From NCBI GenBank assembly GCA_964019425.1, contig OZ025807.1:678823-742822 (forward strand): 64,000 nt of DNA, read 5' to 3'. Numbering within the stretch: the first letter of the stretch is position 1; each line of letters starts with the position of its first letter. The position numbers and the translations under genes are program-made. The notes under the pieces were generated by a model. It searched no databases, was not told where the DNA came from, and worked only from the letters and a program-made list of their open reading frames with translations. This stretch comes from Flectonema sp. DT1601 (taxonomy: Eukaryota; Euglenozoa; Diplonemea; Diplonemida; Diplonemidae). Positions 53,901 to 63,485 of this stretch are shown in pieces.

Positions 53901-56900
53901 AGGGCTCGGAGTGCTCTGGGTTTGGAGGAACAATGAGACCTGTCGATGCAGAATTGCCAACTGTTAGGAAGCTTTCGATTGCTGAAATAGTTAAAGCAGA
54001 TTCCGAAATGCAAGAAGTTCAAAGTGGGGATGATGATGATGCCCCAGCTTATGTTGCATGGGTTGAGAAACAGAAGTTACTCAAACAAGAACAAGAACAG
54101 CAACTAGCAACTATGGCTGACGATGACTCAGAGTGTTCTGGTTTCGGTGGTTCAGCGAGGCCAGTTGATGCTGAACTCGCGATTGTTAGGAAGCTGACCA
54201 TCGATGAAATAATGAAAGTAGATTTTCAGTCCCAGGAAGTCCCTGATGATGAGGGGGAGGCACCCGCGTACGCTGCCTGGGTTGAAAGACAGAAGCTACT
54301 CAAGCAGGCATCCGAACAAGCACCTCCTGTTGATGACGACTCGGAATGCTCTGGGTTTGGAGGTACAACGAGACCTGTCGATGCCGAATTGCCGAATGTT
54401 AGGAAGCTTTCGATTGCTGAAATAGTTAAAGCAGATTCCGAAATGCAAGAAGTTCCAAGTGGGGATGATGATGATGCCCCAGCTTATGCTGCATGGGTTG
54501 AGAAACAGAAGTTACTCAAACAAGAACGGGAACAGCAACTAGCAACTATGGCTGACGATGACTCAGAGTGTTCTGGTTTCGGTGGTTCAGCGAGGCCAGT
54601 TGATGCTGAACTCGCGATTGTTAGGAAGCTGACCATCGATGAAATAGTGAAAGTAGATTTTCAGTCTCAGGAAGTCCCTGATGATGATGGGGAGGCTCCA
54701 GCGTACGCCGCCTGGGTTGAAAGACAGAAGCTACTCAAGCAGCAGGCATCTGAACAAGCACCTCCTGTTGACGACGACTCGGAGTGCTCTGGGTTCGGAG
54801 GTACAACGAGACCTGTCGATGCCGAATTGCCAACTGTTAGGAAGCTTTCGATTGCTGAAATAGTTAAAGCAGATTCCGAAATGCAAGAAGTTCCAAGTGG
54901 GGATGATGATGATGCCCCAGCTTATGTTGCATGGGTTGAGAAACAGAAGTTACTCAAACAAGAACGGGAACAGCAACTAGCAACTATGGCTGACGATGAC
55001 TCAGAGTGTTCTGGTTTCGGAGGTTCAGCGAGGCCAGTTGATGCTGAACTCGCGATTGTTAGGAAGCTGACCATCGATGAAATAGTGAAAGTAGATTTTC
55101 AGTCCCAGGAAGCCCCTGATGACGAGGGGGAGGCTCCAGCGTACGCCGCCTGGGTTGAAAGACAGAAGCTACTCAAGCAGCAGGCATCTGAACAAGCACC
55201 ACCTGTTGATGACGACTCGGAGTGCTCTGGGTTTGGAGGTACAACGAGACCTGTCGATGCCGAATTGCCGAATGTTAGGAAGCTTTCGATTGCTGAAATA
55301 GTTAAAGCAGATTCCGAAATGCAAGAAGTTCAAAGTGGGGATGATGATGATGCCCCAGCTTATGTTGCATGGGTTGAGAAACAGAAGTTACTCAAACAAG
55401 AACAAGAACAGCAACTGGCAACTATGGCTGACGATGACTCAGAGTGTTCTGGTTTCGGAGGTTCAGCGAGGCCAGTTGATGCTGAACTCGCGATTGTTAG
55501 GAAGCTGACCATCGATGAAATAGTGAAAGTAGATTTTCAGTCTCAGGAAGTCCCTGATGATGATGGGGAGGCTCCAGCGTACGCCGCCTGGGTTGAAAGA
55601 CAGAAGCTACTCAAGCAGCAGGCATCTGAACAAGCACCTCCTGTTGACGACGACTCGGAGTGCTCTGGGTTCGGAGGTACAACGAGACCTGTCGATGCCG
55701 AATTGCCAACTGTTAGGAAGCTTTCGATTGCTGAAATAGTTAAAGCAGATTCCGAAATGCAAGAAGTTCCAAGTGGGGATGATGATGATGCCCCAGCTTA
55801 TGTTGCATGGGTTGAGAAACAGAAGTTACTCAAACAAGAACGGGAACAGCAACTAACAACTATGGCTGACGATGACTCAGAGTGTTCTGGTTTCGGAGGT
55901 TCAGCGAGGCCAGTTGATGCTGAACTCGCGATTGTTAGGAAGCTGACCATCGATGAAATAGTGAAAGTAGATTTTCAGTCCCAGGAAGCCCCTGATGACG
56001 AGGGGGAGGCTCCAGCGTACGCCGCCTGGGTTGAAAGACAGAAGCTACTCAAGCAGCAGGCATCTGAACAAGCACCACCTGTTGATGACGACTCGGAGTG
56101 CTCTGGGTTTGGAGGTACAACGAGACCTGTCGATGCCGAATTGCCGAATGTTAGGAAGCTTTCGATTGCTGAAATAGTTAAAGCAGATTCCGAAATGCAA
56201 GAAGTTCAAAGTGGGGATGATGATGATGCCCCAGCTTATGTTGCATGGGTTGAGAAACAGAAGTTACTCAAACAAGAACAAGAACAGCAACTGGCAACTA
56301 TGGCTGACGATGACTCAGAGTGTTCTGGTTTCGGAGGTTCAGCGAGGCCAGTTGATGCTGAACTCGCGATTGTTAGGAAGCTGACCATCGATGAAATAGT
56401 GAAAGTAGATTTTCAGTCTCAGGAAGTCCCTGATGATGATGGGGAGGCTCCAGCGTACGCCGCCTGGGTTGAAAGACAGAAGCTACTCAAGCAGCAGGCA
56501 TCTGAACAAGCACCTCCTGTTGATGACGACTCGGAGTGCTCTGGGTTCGGAGGAACAATGAGACCTGTCGATGCCGAATTGCCAACTGTTAGGAAGCTTT
56601 CGATTGCTGAAATAGTTAAAGCAGATTCCGAAATGCAAGAAGTTCCAAGTGGGGATGATGATGATGCCCCAGCTTATGTTGCATGGGTTGAGAAACAGAA
56701 GTTACTCAAACAAGAACGGGAACAGCAACTAGCAACTATGGCTGACGATGACTCAGAGTGTTCTGGTTTCGGAGGTTCAGCGAGGCCAGTTGATGCTGAA
56801 CTCGCGATTGTTAGGAAGCTGACCATCGATGAAATAGTGAAAGTAGATTTTCAGTCCCAGGAAGCCCCTGATGACGAGGGGGAGGCTCCAGCGTACGCCG

Positions 56901-59776
56901 CCTGGGTTGAAAGACAGAAGCTACTCAAGCAGCAGGCATCTGAACAAGCACCACCTGTTGATGAGGGCTCGGAGTGCTCTGGGTTCGGAGGTACAACGAG
57001 ACCTGTCGATGCCGAATTGCCGAATGTTAGGAAGCTTTCGATTGCTGAAATAGTTAAAGCAGATTCCGAAATGCAAGAAGTTCCAAGTGGGGATGATGAT
57101 GATGCCCCAGCTTATGCTGCATGGGTTGAGAAACAAAAGTTACTCAAACAAGAACAAGAACAGCAACTGGCAACTATGGCTGACGATAACTCAGAGTGTT
57201 CTGGTTTCGGTGGTTCAGCGAGGCCAGTTGATGCTGAACTCGCGATTGTTAGGAAGCTGACCATCGATGAAATAGTGAAAGTAGATTTTCAGTCTCAGGA
57301 AGCCCCTGATGACGAGGGGGAGGCTCCCGCGTACGCTGCCTGGGTTGAAAGACAGAAGCTACTCAAGCAGCAAGCATCTGAACAAGCACCTCCTGTTGAT
57401 GACGACTCGGAGTGCTCTGGGTTCGGAGGAACAATGAGACCTGTCGATGCCGAATTGCCGAATGTTAGGAAGCTTTCGATTGCTGAAATAGTTAAAGCAG
57501 ATTCCGAAATGCAAGAAGTTCCAAGTGGGGATGATGATGATGCCCCAGCTTATGTTGCATGGGTTGAGAAACAGAAGTTACTCAAACAAGAACGGGAACA
57601 GCAACTAGCAACTATGGCTGACGATGACTCAGAGTGTTCTGGTTTCGGAGGTTCAGCGAGGCCAGTTGATGCTGAACTCGCGATTGTTAGGAAGCTGACC
57701 ATCGATGAAATAGTGAAAGTAGATTTTCAGTCTCAGGAAGCCCCTGATGACGAGGGGGAGGCTCCCGCGTACGCTGCCTGGGTTGAAAGACAGAAGCTAC
57801 TCAAGCAGCAAGCATCTGAACAAGCACCTCCTGTTGATGACGACTCGGAGTGCTCTGGGTTCGGAGGAACAATGAGACCTGTCGATGCCGAATTGCCGAA
57901 TGTTAGGAAGCTTTCGATTGCTGAAATAGTTAAAGCAGATTCCGAAATGCAAGAAGTTCCAAGTGGGGATGATGATGATGCCCCAGCTTATGTTGCATGG
58001 GTTGAGAAACAGAAGTTACTCAAACAAGAACGGGAACAGCAACTAGCAACTATGGCTGACGATGACTCAGAGTGTTCTGGTTTCGGAGGTTCAGCGAGGC
58101 CAGTTGATGCTGAACTCGCGATTGTTAGGAAGCTGATCATCGATGAAATAGTGAAAGTAGATTTTCAGTCTCAGGAAGCCCCTGATGACGAGGGGGAGGC
58201 TCCCGCGTACGCCGCCTGGGTTGAAAGACAGAAGCTACTCAAGCAGCAGGCATCTGAACAAGCACCACCTGTTGATGAGGGCTCGGAGTGCTCTGGGTTT
58301 GGAGGTACAACGAGACCTGTCGATGCCGAATTGCCAACTGTTAGGAAGCTTTCGATTGCTGAAATAGTTAAAGCAGATTCCGAAATGCAAGAAGTTCAAA
58401 GTGGGGATGATGATGATGCCCCAGCTTATGTTGCATGGGTTGAGAAACAGATGTTACTCAAACAAGAACGGGAACAGCAACTAGCAACTATGGCTGACGA
58501 TGACTCAGAGTGTTCTGGTTTCGGAGGTTCAGCGAGGCCAGTTGATGCTGAACTCGCGATTGTTAGGAAGCTGACCATCGATGAAATAGTGAAAGTAGAT
58601 TTTCAGTCTCAGGAAGCCCCTGATGACGAGGGGGAGGCTCCCGCGTACGCCGCCTGGGTTGAAAGACAGAAGCTACTCAAGCAGCAGGCATCTGAACAAG
58701 CACCACCTGTTGATGAGGGCTCGGAGTGCTCTGGGTTTGGAGGTACAACGAGACCTGTCGATGCCGAATTGCCAACTGTTAGGAAGCTTTCGATTGCTGA
58801 AATAGTTAAAGCAGATTCCGAAATGCAAGAAGTTCAAAGTGGGGATGATGATGATGCCCCAGCTTATGTTGCATGGGTTGAGAAACAGAAGTTACTCAAA
58901 CAAGAACGGGAACAGCAACTAGCAACCATGGCTGACGATAACTCTGGTTTCGGTGTTGGTAATGAATGGAATGAACATACAAGAAGACTAACAGTAGAAG
59001 ACATTTCTAGTTTTGATGCGCAGGGTAATACGCAATCTAGTAAGGCACTTGGCTGGTTAAAAAGTCAAGAAGAACATAATAAACATCAAACTATTACTTG
59101 TGATGGGGATCAACCAGAAGCTAGTCAAGAATTGTGTGAATCAACTGATCGCCATCAGATGTGTGATTCTGAAATTATTGAGAGCAGAACTACTACACAA
59201 AGTGGTTTTGAACCAAAGCCCCCTTCACAACCAAAGTCTAAGATTGGGTATAAGAGAGAGATTACAGATGTATTGGATAACCCGATTAGAAACAATGCGA
59301 CATCTGTAATTCAAAGTGCCTTTAGAATACCTGCAGCAAAGAGAGAATTAGAAAGTCGTCGAAAACTACGGAAACTTAGTGATAATGAACAGCTTACTCT
59401 AATGCGAGAGCGTGAGGACTACCATGGAGCTGCAGCAATTCAAACTCTTTGGCGTCGTCACCATGCTGGTGAGACGGTTCGCAGTGCACGCCAGCAACGG
59501 GAAGCAGAACTCATTCGATTAGCGTTTGATGAGAATTCGACATCGATTCAATCATTTTGGAGGGGGACTGCTGCCCGTGAACTTGTCAGAAGGAGAAAAT
59601 ATGACCAGTCTTCACGAACTATCACTCGGTTCTTCAGAATGATTATTTCAAGAAGAAATGAAGGTGTGCTCTTGAGAAGCAAAGAACGAAAAGACGCCTA
59701 CATCACAGTAATCCGAACGGAAGCAGCAACAGAAATCCAGCAATGGTGGAGAGAGAAGAAACGAAACAAGAAATAA
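50999..59776 (+). CDS. Giant IQ-motif protein with 13 x 146-residue repeats (2925 aa)
   Basis: A 2925-residue single-exon protein. The ATG at 50999 was chosen because an acceptor (50991) lies just upstream; the frame is open further to GTG 50933. The N-terminal 400 residues are charged coiled coil. Five or more IQ motifs (calmodulin or light-chain sites) lie at about 400-610: KIQSAWRCHSARCKVRR, RIQSAFRGLLGRRKV, VIQKHIRGWSQRRE, IIQRLVRNYL, LIQRNARVRLG. Residues about 722-2646 are 13 repeats of 146 residues, each of two related 73-residue halves (AYAAWVERQKLLKQ...SECSGFGG and AYVAWVEKQKLLKQ...SECSGFGG). More IQ motifs end the protein (VIQSAFRIPAAKRE, AIQTLWRRHHAGE, SIQSFWRGTAARE, EIQQWWREKKR). 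The repeats are acidic. Likely a calmodulin-binding cytoskeletal or flagellar scaffold of variable length; role inferred. Confidence 0.93.
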   Translation: MTTSTVAPVTPVPPTGAAPLRVGIHKRPFGTPRVPVFVEDDKRQEGGTNKSHRSSVAQSLVAPPTMPRNGEIQTMRSIEQKITQEYNRAELRSAMLKNIVSRNLRILRQDEITARKNRVRDFYEKQQLIFEKKRDEKTKPPDTEYRAGVADNYDYLKTYNTIFAHNKTMSAMSSNNNRETAINDPDIILPVIPDTVPVTQQSNVIDERSDLPPDPLTDDLVWQTRIKQLNTQNKEISDYNMSSVESEERFKRLQEKVAAQREQQRLYTAGIQAELLLEEYHVTTTAQHLQHRKLIEEQWLDQVRISNKQKLLAESAEHMQSTEDLSLELGLGRTFNEDDYRKRQQAMFFKEELKRQQDSWESLYNKNNIVNNISEKYDPGEETRVWLQGWRDKTDRHHEMITKIQSAWRCHSARCKVRRVRSLHAIHRRALLESEDEREEEYTQLLSNLRWDCRRRGELRQEQACLVLTSFFRRCIAKIQKSQLLTTSTNANTVSQRSHAALRIQSAFRGLLGRRKVYMIRHPDVKLWWHESYLTRFAVVIQKHIRGWSQRRELSIKKRNILIIQRLVRNYLSSATLHRLRMQRDGQTTTTVRHHAANLIQRNARVRLGIQRPDSAKERTNQNNNINEWVSEQVRRSSEGILDLTDFETVEITASDLVFDSDPTFPNNIIETCDPSQNGETPTLNNWIEKHQTHHPVSRQSDFTARADCDDSAFGQPQPEEPASLYTAWIEKQKLHKQEQEQQLATMADDDSECSGFGGSARPVDAELAIVRKLTIDEIVKVDFQSQEAPDDDGEAPAYAAWVERQKLLKQQASEQAPPVDDDSECSGFGGTTRPVDAELPTVRKLSIAEIVKADSEMQEVPSGDDDDAPAYVAWVEKQKLLKQEQEQQLATMADDDSECSGFGGSARPVDAELAIVRKLTIDEIMKVDFQSQEVPDDEGEAPAYAAWVERQKLLKQQASEQAPPVDEGSECSGFGGTMRPVDAELPTVRKLSIAEIVKADSEMQEVQSGDDDDAPAYVAWVEKQKLLKQEQEQQLATMADDDSECSGFGGSARPVDAELAIVRKLTIDEIMKVDFQSQEVPDDEGEAPAYAAWVERQKLLKQASEQAPPVDDDSECSGFGGTTRPVDAELPNVRKLSIAEIVKADSEMQEVPSGDDDDAPAYAAWVEKQKLLKQEREQQLATMADDDSECSGFGGSARPVDAELAIVRKLTIDEIVKVDFQSQEVPDDDGEAPAYAAWVERQKLLKQQASEQAPPVDDDSECSGFGGTTRPVDAELPTVRKLSIAEIVKADSEMQEVPSGDDDDAPAYVAWVEKQKLLKQEREQQLATMADDDSECSGFGGSARPVDAELAIVRKLTIDEIVKVDFQSQEAPDDEGEAPAYAAWVERQKLLKQQASEQAPPVDDDSECSGFGGTTRPVDAELPNVRKLSIAEIVKADSEMQEVQSGDDDDAPAYVAWVEKQKLLKQEQEQQLATMADDDSECSGFGGSARPVDAELAIVRKLTIDEIVKVDFQSQEVPDDDGEAPAYAAWVERQKLLKQQASEQAPPVDDDSECSGFGGTTRPVDAELPTVRKLSIAEIVKADSEMQEVPSGDDDDAPAYVAWVEKQKLLKQEREQQLTTMADDDSECSGFGGSARPVDAELAIVRKLTIDEIVKVDFQSQEAPDDEGEAPAYAAWVERQKLLKQQASEQAPPVDDDSECSGFGGTTRPVDAELPNVRKLSIAEIVKADSEMQEVQSGDDDDAPAYVAWVEKQKLLKQEQEQQLATMADDDSECSGFGGSARPVDAELAIVRKLTIDEIVKVDFQSQEVPDDDGEAPAYAAWVERQKLLKQQASEQAPPVDDDSECSGFGGTMRPVDAELPTVRKLSIAEIVKADSEMQEVPSGDDDDAPAYVAWVEKQKLLKQEREQQLATMADDDSECSGFGGSARPVDAELAIVRKLTIDEIVKVDFQSQEAPDDEGEAPAYAAWVERQKLLKQQASEQAPPVDEGSECSGFGGTTRPVDAELPNVRKLSIAEIVKADSEMQEVPSGDDDDAPAYAAWVEKQKLLKQEQEQQLATMADDNSECSGFGGSARPVDAELAIVRKLTIDEIVKVDFQSQEAPDDEGEAPAYAAWVERQKLLKQQASEQAPPVDDDSECSGFGGTMRPVDAELPNVRKLSIAEIVKADSEMQEVPSGDDDDAPAYVAWVEKQKLLKQEREQQLATMADDDSECSGFGGSARPVDAELAIVRKLTIDEIVKVDFQSQEAPDDEGEAPAYAAWVERQKLLKQQASEQAPPVDDDSECSGFGGTMRPVDAELPNVRKLSIAEIVKADSEMQEVPSGDDDDAPAYVAWVEKQKLLKQEREQQLATMADDDSECSGFGGSARPVDAELAIVRKLIIDEIVKVDFQSQEAPDDEGEAPAYAAWVERQKLLKQQASEQAPPVDEGSECSGFGGTTRPVDAELPTVRKLSIAEIVKADSEMQEVQSGDDDDAPAYVAWVEKQMLLKQEREQQLATMADDDSECSGFGGSARPVDAELAIVRKLTIDEIVKVDFQSQEAPDDEGEAPAYAAWVERQKLLKQQASEQAPPVDEGSECSGFGGTTRPVDAELPTVRKLSIAEIVKADSEMQEVQSGDDDDAPAYVAWVEKQKLLKQEREQQLATMADDNSGFGVGNEWNEHTRRLTVEDISSFDAQGNTQSSKALGWLKSQEEHNKHQTITCDGDQPEASQELCESTDRHQMCDSEIIESRTTTQSGFEPKPPSQPKSKIGYKREITDVLDNPIRNNATSVIQSAFRIPAAKRELESRRKLRKLSDNEQLTLMREREDYHGAAAIQTLWRRHHAGETVRSARQQREAELIRLAFDENSTSIQSFWRGTAARELVRRRKYDQSSRTITRFFRMIISRRNEGVLLRSKERKDAYITVIRTEAATEIQQWWREKKRNKK
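53164..58945 (+). repeat. 13 x 438-bp tandem coding repeat plus partial unit
   Basis: The 438-bp period is clear from repeated start positions of the same out-of-frame ORF (53370, 54681, 55119, 55557, 55995, 56871, 58185, 58623). One unit (third pair) lacks one CAG codon, so the first-to-last distance is 12 x 438 minus 3. A 14th half-unit is truncated. Degenerate older units flank the array (LNNWIEKHQTHHP before, ALGWLKSQEEHNKHQ after). Confidence 0.97.
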
Positions 59777-60149
59777 ACCCTTATGTTGATTTTTTTTATG
59801 ATTAACTCCTCCGCTATGTTTCGTTAACTTACATTGTTCATTATCACTTTCCTGAAGGGGAATTTGGTTTGAACAATTTTATAATTTTTGTTATTGTGCT
59901 ATTTACTGGTTCCACTTTTTTTTTTTTTTTTTTTTTTTTTACAAAATTAAAAAAAAAAAACTCACTACTATTTTTTTTTTTTTTTTTTTTTTGCAAGTTT
60001 TTGACATTTCCCCTTTCCCTTTTATTGATTTAATTTATTTACCCTGTCATTGAAACCCAATGGCTTAGTGACTTAAGAAAGTTTTTTTTTGTAGAATTTA
60101 CATGTTAATAATTCTTTTTAATAACAGGTAACTACTTTACTTGTTAACA
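59777..60149. other. Spacer between IQ protein and LRR-phosphatase
   Basis: No gene. It has two long T runs (about 59917-59940 and 59971-59992) around an A10 run, and an acceptor-like ttttaataacag (60127) 22 bases before the next ATG. Confidence 0.65.
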
Positions 60150-61337
60150 ATGACGATTACGTGTATTGAGTCACCAGAACCCTCTGATAAAGGAATGGAA
60201 GCTGTCCCAGATATTCGCCGTCGAATAAGGGCCACCAGCATATTCGGTAACCATTCGAAGGCCTTTAGTAGAAAAACAGTAAAAAAGGGATTAATGACCG
60301 AAGGAGAAGCAAGGCTACAAGAAATGGAAATAGTTGATCCGAATACTGCTGTAGAAAAATGTGTTAGAGATGGAGATTTGTTTCTGGATTTGTCATTTGC
60401 AAACTTAGATATGGTACCGCTTGATTTAGAGAACGCTCATAGCTTAACTGACTTAAATCTAATGCAAAACAGTATACGCGAATTACCTGAGAGTATTGGA
60501 TCGCTTGTTAGTATCAAACATCTTAACTTATCAGTGAATAGAATCAAAGAAATTCCATACACTGTTGTTCAGTGGGAGCAGATTACTGAAATAAATTTAT
60601 CATCGAACTTGTTGTCTTCACTTCCTGATGAGTTCGGATTCTTAATTAGTCTTCGGGTGTTGACTTTGGACTTTAATTACTTTACAGAAATTCCGAATTG
60701 TCTAAGTGATTTGGAAATTCAAAAGTTATTTATTGTGGAGAATAGCGGGATCAATCAGTTCCCTCCTCTTGATTGGTTTTTATGTTTTAAAAAACCTCTT
60801 GAGATATCTATAGATAATTCACCCTCTCTTAGCCAATGTTGGAATGGCTTAAAGGATTCTTTACCTCTGATTACGGTGAAATGGAATAAGATTTGGCCTG
60901 ATCACGTAACTGAGGGAATCTTTTTAGGATCCTTGAGAACTGCACAAAATAAAACAGTTTTTGAGCAGTTAAATATGACTCATGTTCTTACATGTGGTAG
61001 GAATATGAAAACATCATTACCTGCTGGGACTTGCCATCTTCAATTGGAAGTAGAAGACAATGAGGTAGAAGACTTGTCACCTCATTTTGATCGTGCGATT
61101 TCATTTATTAAAACCGCCATATCTCAAAAGGGAACGGTACTAATTCACTGCTTCGCTGGAGTATCGAGAAGCTCAACTGTCTGTGTTGCGTATCTGATGA
61201 AAGAAAAGGGAATGCGATGTAATGAAGCTATCGATTTTGTTAAAACTTGCCGTCCAGCGATTAATCCAAACCCAAGTTTTCGCATCCAATTACAAAAATA
61301 CGAGGAACTTTTAAGAAACTCCACAGATTGTCCTTAG
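60150..61337 (+). CDS. Leucine-rich-repeat dual-specificity phosphatase (395 aa)
   Basis: A basic N-terminal tail is followed by four to five leucine-rich repeats (about 85-210; LTDLNLMQNSIRELPESIGSL, IKHLNLSVNRIKEIP, ITEINLSSNLLSSLPDEFGFL, LRVLTLDFNYFTEIP). A dual-specificity phosphatase domain follows (about 250-390), with signature HCFAGVSRSS at 333-342 (nucleophile Cys334, Arg340), so it should be active on pSer/pThr/pTyr. VEDNEVEDL upstream carries candidate general-acid aspartates. LRR-DSP fusions are known from kinetoplastids and amoebae. The first ATG is 60150 (the frame opens at a TTG just before). Acceptor at 60127. Stop TAG. Substrate unknown. Confidence 0.95.
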   Translation: MTITCIESPEPSDKGMEAVPDIRRRIRATSIFGNHSKAFSRKTVKKGLMTEGEARLQEMEIVDPNTAVEKCVRDGDLFLDLSFANLDMVPLDLENAHSLTDLNLMQNSIRELPESIGSLVSIKHLNLSVNRIKEIPYTVVQWEQITEINLSSNLLSSLPDEFGFLISLRVLTLDFNYFTEIPNCLSDLEIQKLFIVENSGINQFPPLDWFLCFKKPLEISIDNSPSLSQCWNGLKDSLPLITVKWNKIWPDHVTEGIFLGSLRTAQNKTVFEQLNMTHVLTCGRNMKTSLPAGTCHLQLEVEDNEVEDLSPHFDRAISFIKTAISQKGTVLIHCFAGVSRSSTVCVAYLMKEKGMRCNEAIDFVKTCRPAINPNPSFRIQLQKYEELLRNSTDCP

Positions 61338-62149
61338 ATATCTCTGGAACAGGCTGTAGGTAATTGTCTGACCCTTTTTGTGGTATTTTTTGATGGTGGA
61401 AAAAAAACAATTTTTGCTTTTAAAGAAGTAAATTGATTGATTGATTGTTTCTTTTTTTTTTTTTTTTTAAAGTTTTTTTTTTTTACTCCCTCGTTATCAT
61501 CCCCTTTTTGTTGTTCGTACTGATAGTCCACGATTGATGATGGGTTTTACTCGTATCGTTTGATGAGTGCTCATTGTTAAATAACTAAAACGGAAAAAGG
61601 AAAAAAAAAAAAACAGAAATTTTTTGTTGTGCTTTACTTGCAGCTGTACTTCTAGTCGCAAACTGTGTTCTTGTTCTGTTTAATACCTAAGAAATAGATT
61701 TCATAAGTATCTACCGATCACGTTTTTTTTTTTTTGATTTATTTTTTTTCATTTTTTTCGGTTAAAGTTTTGTTTTTTTTATTTCTATTTCTTGCTTATT
61801 ATTTTGTTCATTCGTTTTTTCTTTTTTTTTTTGTTGTTTTGGAAATCTACAATTGTTATTTCCTAAAAACTCTTCCACGTCTTACTGCGCCATAGTTATA
61901 GTATTATAGGCTATGAGATCAAGCTTTTTTTTTTTTACGTTTCTAATGTTGCCATTCGTTTGCACTCATGCCGTATTAGAAACCGAAACTAAAACTTAGG
62001 CTTTTGGGGTACCTCAATCCCGATTGTTGTCACCCTCTTGTTAGGCCTTCTTAATTACAGAAAGCATATTATTGTGCCTTCCAAAAATTGGCTTTTTTTT
62101 TGTAGCAGAATTTGGAGTGCTCTCTTTTTAGTGGAGGAGTTTTGCCACA

Positions 62150-62272
62150 ACCTAGCCTTGTCCTAGGTAGTGTTATTGTACTTGCACATATTGCCTTATT
62201 GGAGGTTTTTTTCTTCCTCCCTCCAAGAACCTTCTCTTGCGCAAGGTCGTCGCGACCGGTCGGTTGTTGACC
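62150..62272. ncRNA. Candidate multi-stem structured RNA
   Basis: Successive inverted repeats: ACCTAG/CTAGGT (62150-62155, 62163-62168), TTGGAGG/CCTCCAA (62199-62205, 62220-62226), ACCTT/AAGGT (62229-62233, 62243-62247), GGTCG/CGACC (62245-62249, 62253-62257) and GGTC/GACC (62258-62261, 62269-62272). The segment is more GC-rich than its flanks. No known RNA was recognised, and some stems compete with each other. Confidence 0.35.
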
Positions 62273-63304
62273 TGGTCCACGATACCTTTATTCAACTAAA
62301 AATAGTAGGGAAAAAAAATCATAATGAAAAAAAAAAAAATAAAGTAATAATAACTAAGAAGTTACATCAGGCCTGCCCACCACTCCGTGGACAGGAAGAA
62401 AAAAAAACATAAATAAGAAACCATAATAAGGAAAAAAAAAAAAAAAAAGAAGAAGAAAAAGAACACTTGCGTTTGTCATCAGCTTTAGAGGTTGCTTAGT
62501 CACATAGACAAGAAAGGTATTGCATTTTAAAAATTATTATTTTTTTTAAAAATTTTTTTTTTTATTCTTTTCTTCCATCTCTTATCGTTCTTACTGGTGT
62601 TGCTTAAGTAGTATTATTATTAAATTCAACATTTTTCTTTTTCTCGTATTCCTAGCACAGAAGCAAAATAGGTGTCTGTGTTACCAATTATAGTGTTCTC
62701 TCAAGTTGAACCCAAGATTGACGTGTAGTTATCAATATGCAAGTCTTTCCCCATATTTATTTCTTATTATTATTATTATTATTATTATTTTTTGTGTCAT
62801 TCGCGACAATAAGTGACTGACCCTCACTCAGCGGCTTTTTCCTCTTCTTCCCACCACTCAGTTGTCCCTTTTGGATTTTTTTTTATTTTTGCTGCAGACT
62901 GACATGTTTGCTGTTGGATGTGTGTTCGCCTTTACTGTGGAAAAAAAATAAAAAAATAAATAATAATGCCCGAGTTCCTTGGGTCGTAATTACGTGCCAC
63001 ATCAGCAACTTGGTTGATCAACTGAAGAATAGAATATGCGATTTCTTTTTGTTCTTCTTCGATTGCTTGCTAGAAACTATTGACTGTTGGCCAACTGTTT
63101 GACTCGCACCTCATTAGAACCGGCAGGTGACAGAATATTCCCTCTTTTGTGAGGTTCATAAAAGAAAAGGTCACTAGGTTCTGTATTTCTGATTTTTATG
63201 TGATTACTCCACATTCACATGAATTATATTTCACTCACAATGCTTGATTCACCTTATTTTTCTTAACATTTTGAGCGAGACGAGTGAAAAAATTAAAATT
63301 TCCC

Positions 63305-63336
<32 letters not shown>

Positions 63337-63338
63337 GC

Positions 63339-63485
63339 ACCGACGAAGTCGGAGAAAAAAAAACCATTCAGATTAAGAGCCGTTTATTTATCATGGTCAA
63401 AAATGTTATCTATTTTTCCCTGGTGCCAACAGTATTACTGTCTGCGATCAACATAGTATAAGGCTTTATCTGAGTGGTTTATTTT
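63339..63485. ncRNA. Dispersed hairpin element, copy 2 (unknown structured RNA)
   Basis: Related to 7852-7965. It starts with a perfect small stem-loop (CCGAC gaa GTCGG). Then arm CCATTCAGAT (63364-63373) plus AGCC (63378-63381) pairs with GGCT (63462-63465) and ATCTGAGTGG (63468-63477). Its loop is about 30 bases longer than in copy 1. The shared block ctgtctgcg.tcaac..agtataaggct precedes and overlaps the 3' arm. Confidence 0.5.

Noticed and set aside
53370-58805. Series of 60-residue ORFs recurring every 438 bp
   Set aside because: They are out-of-frame readings of the IQ protein repeat.
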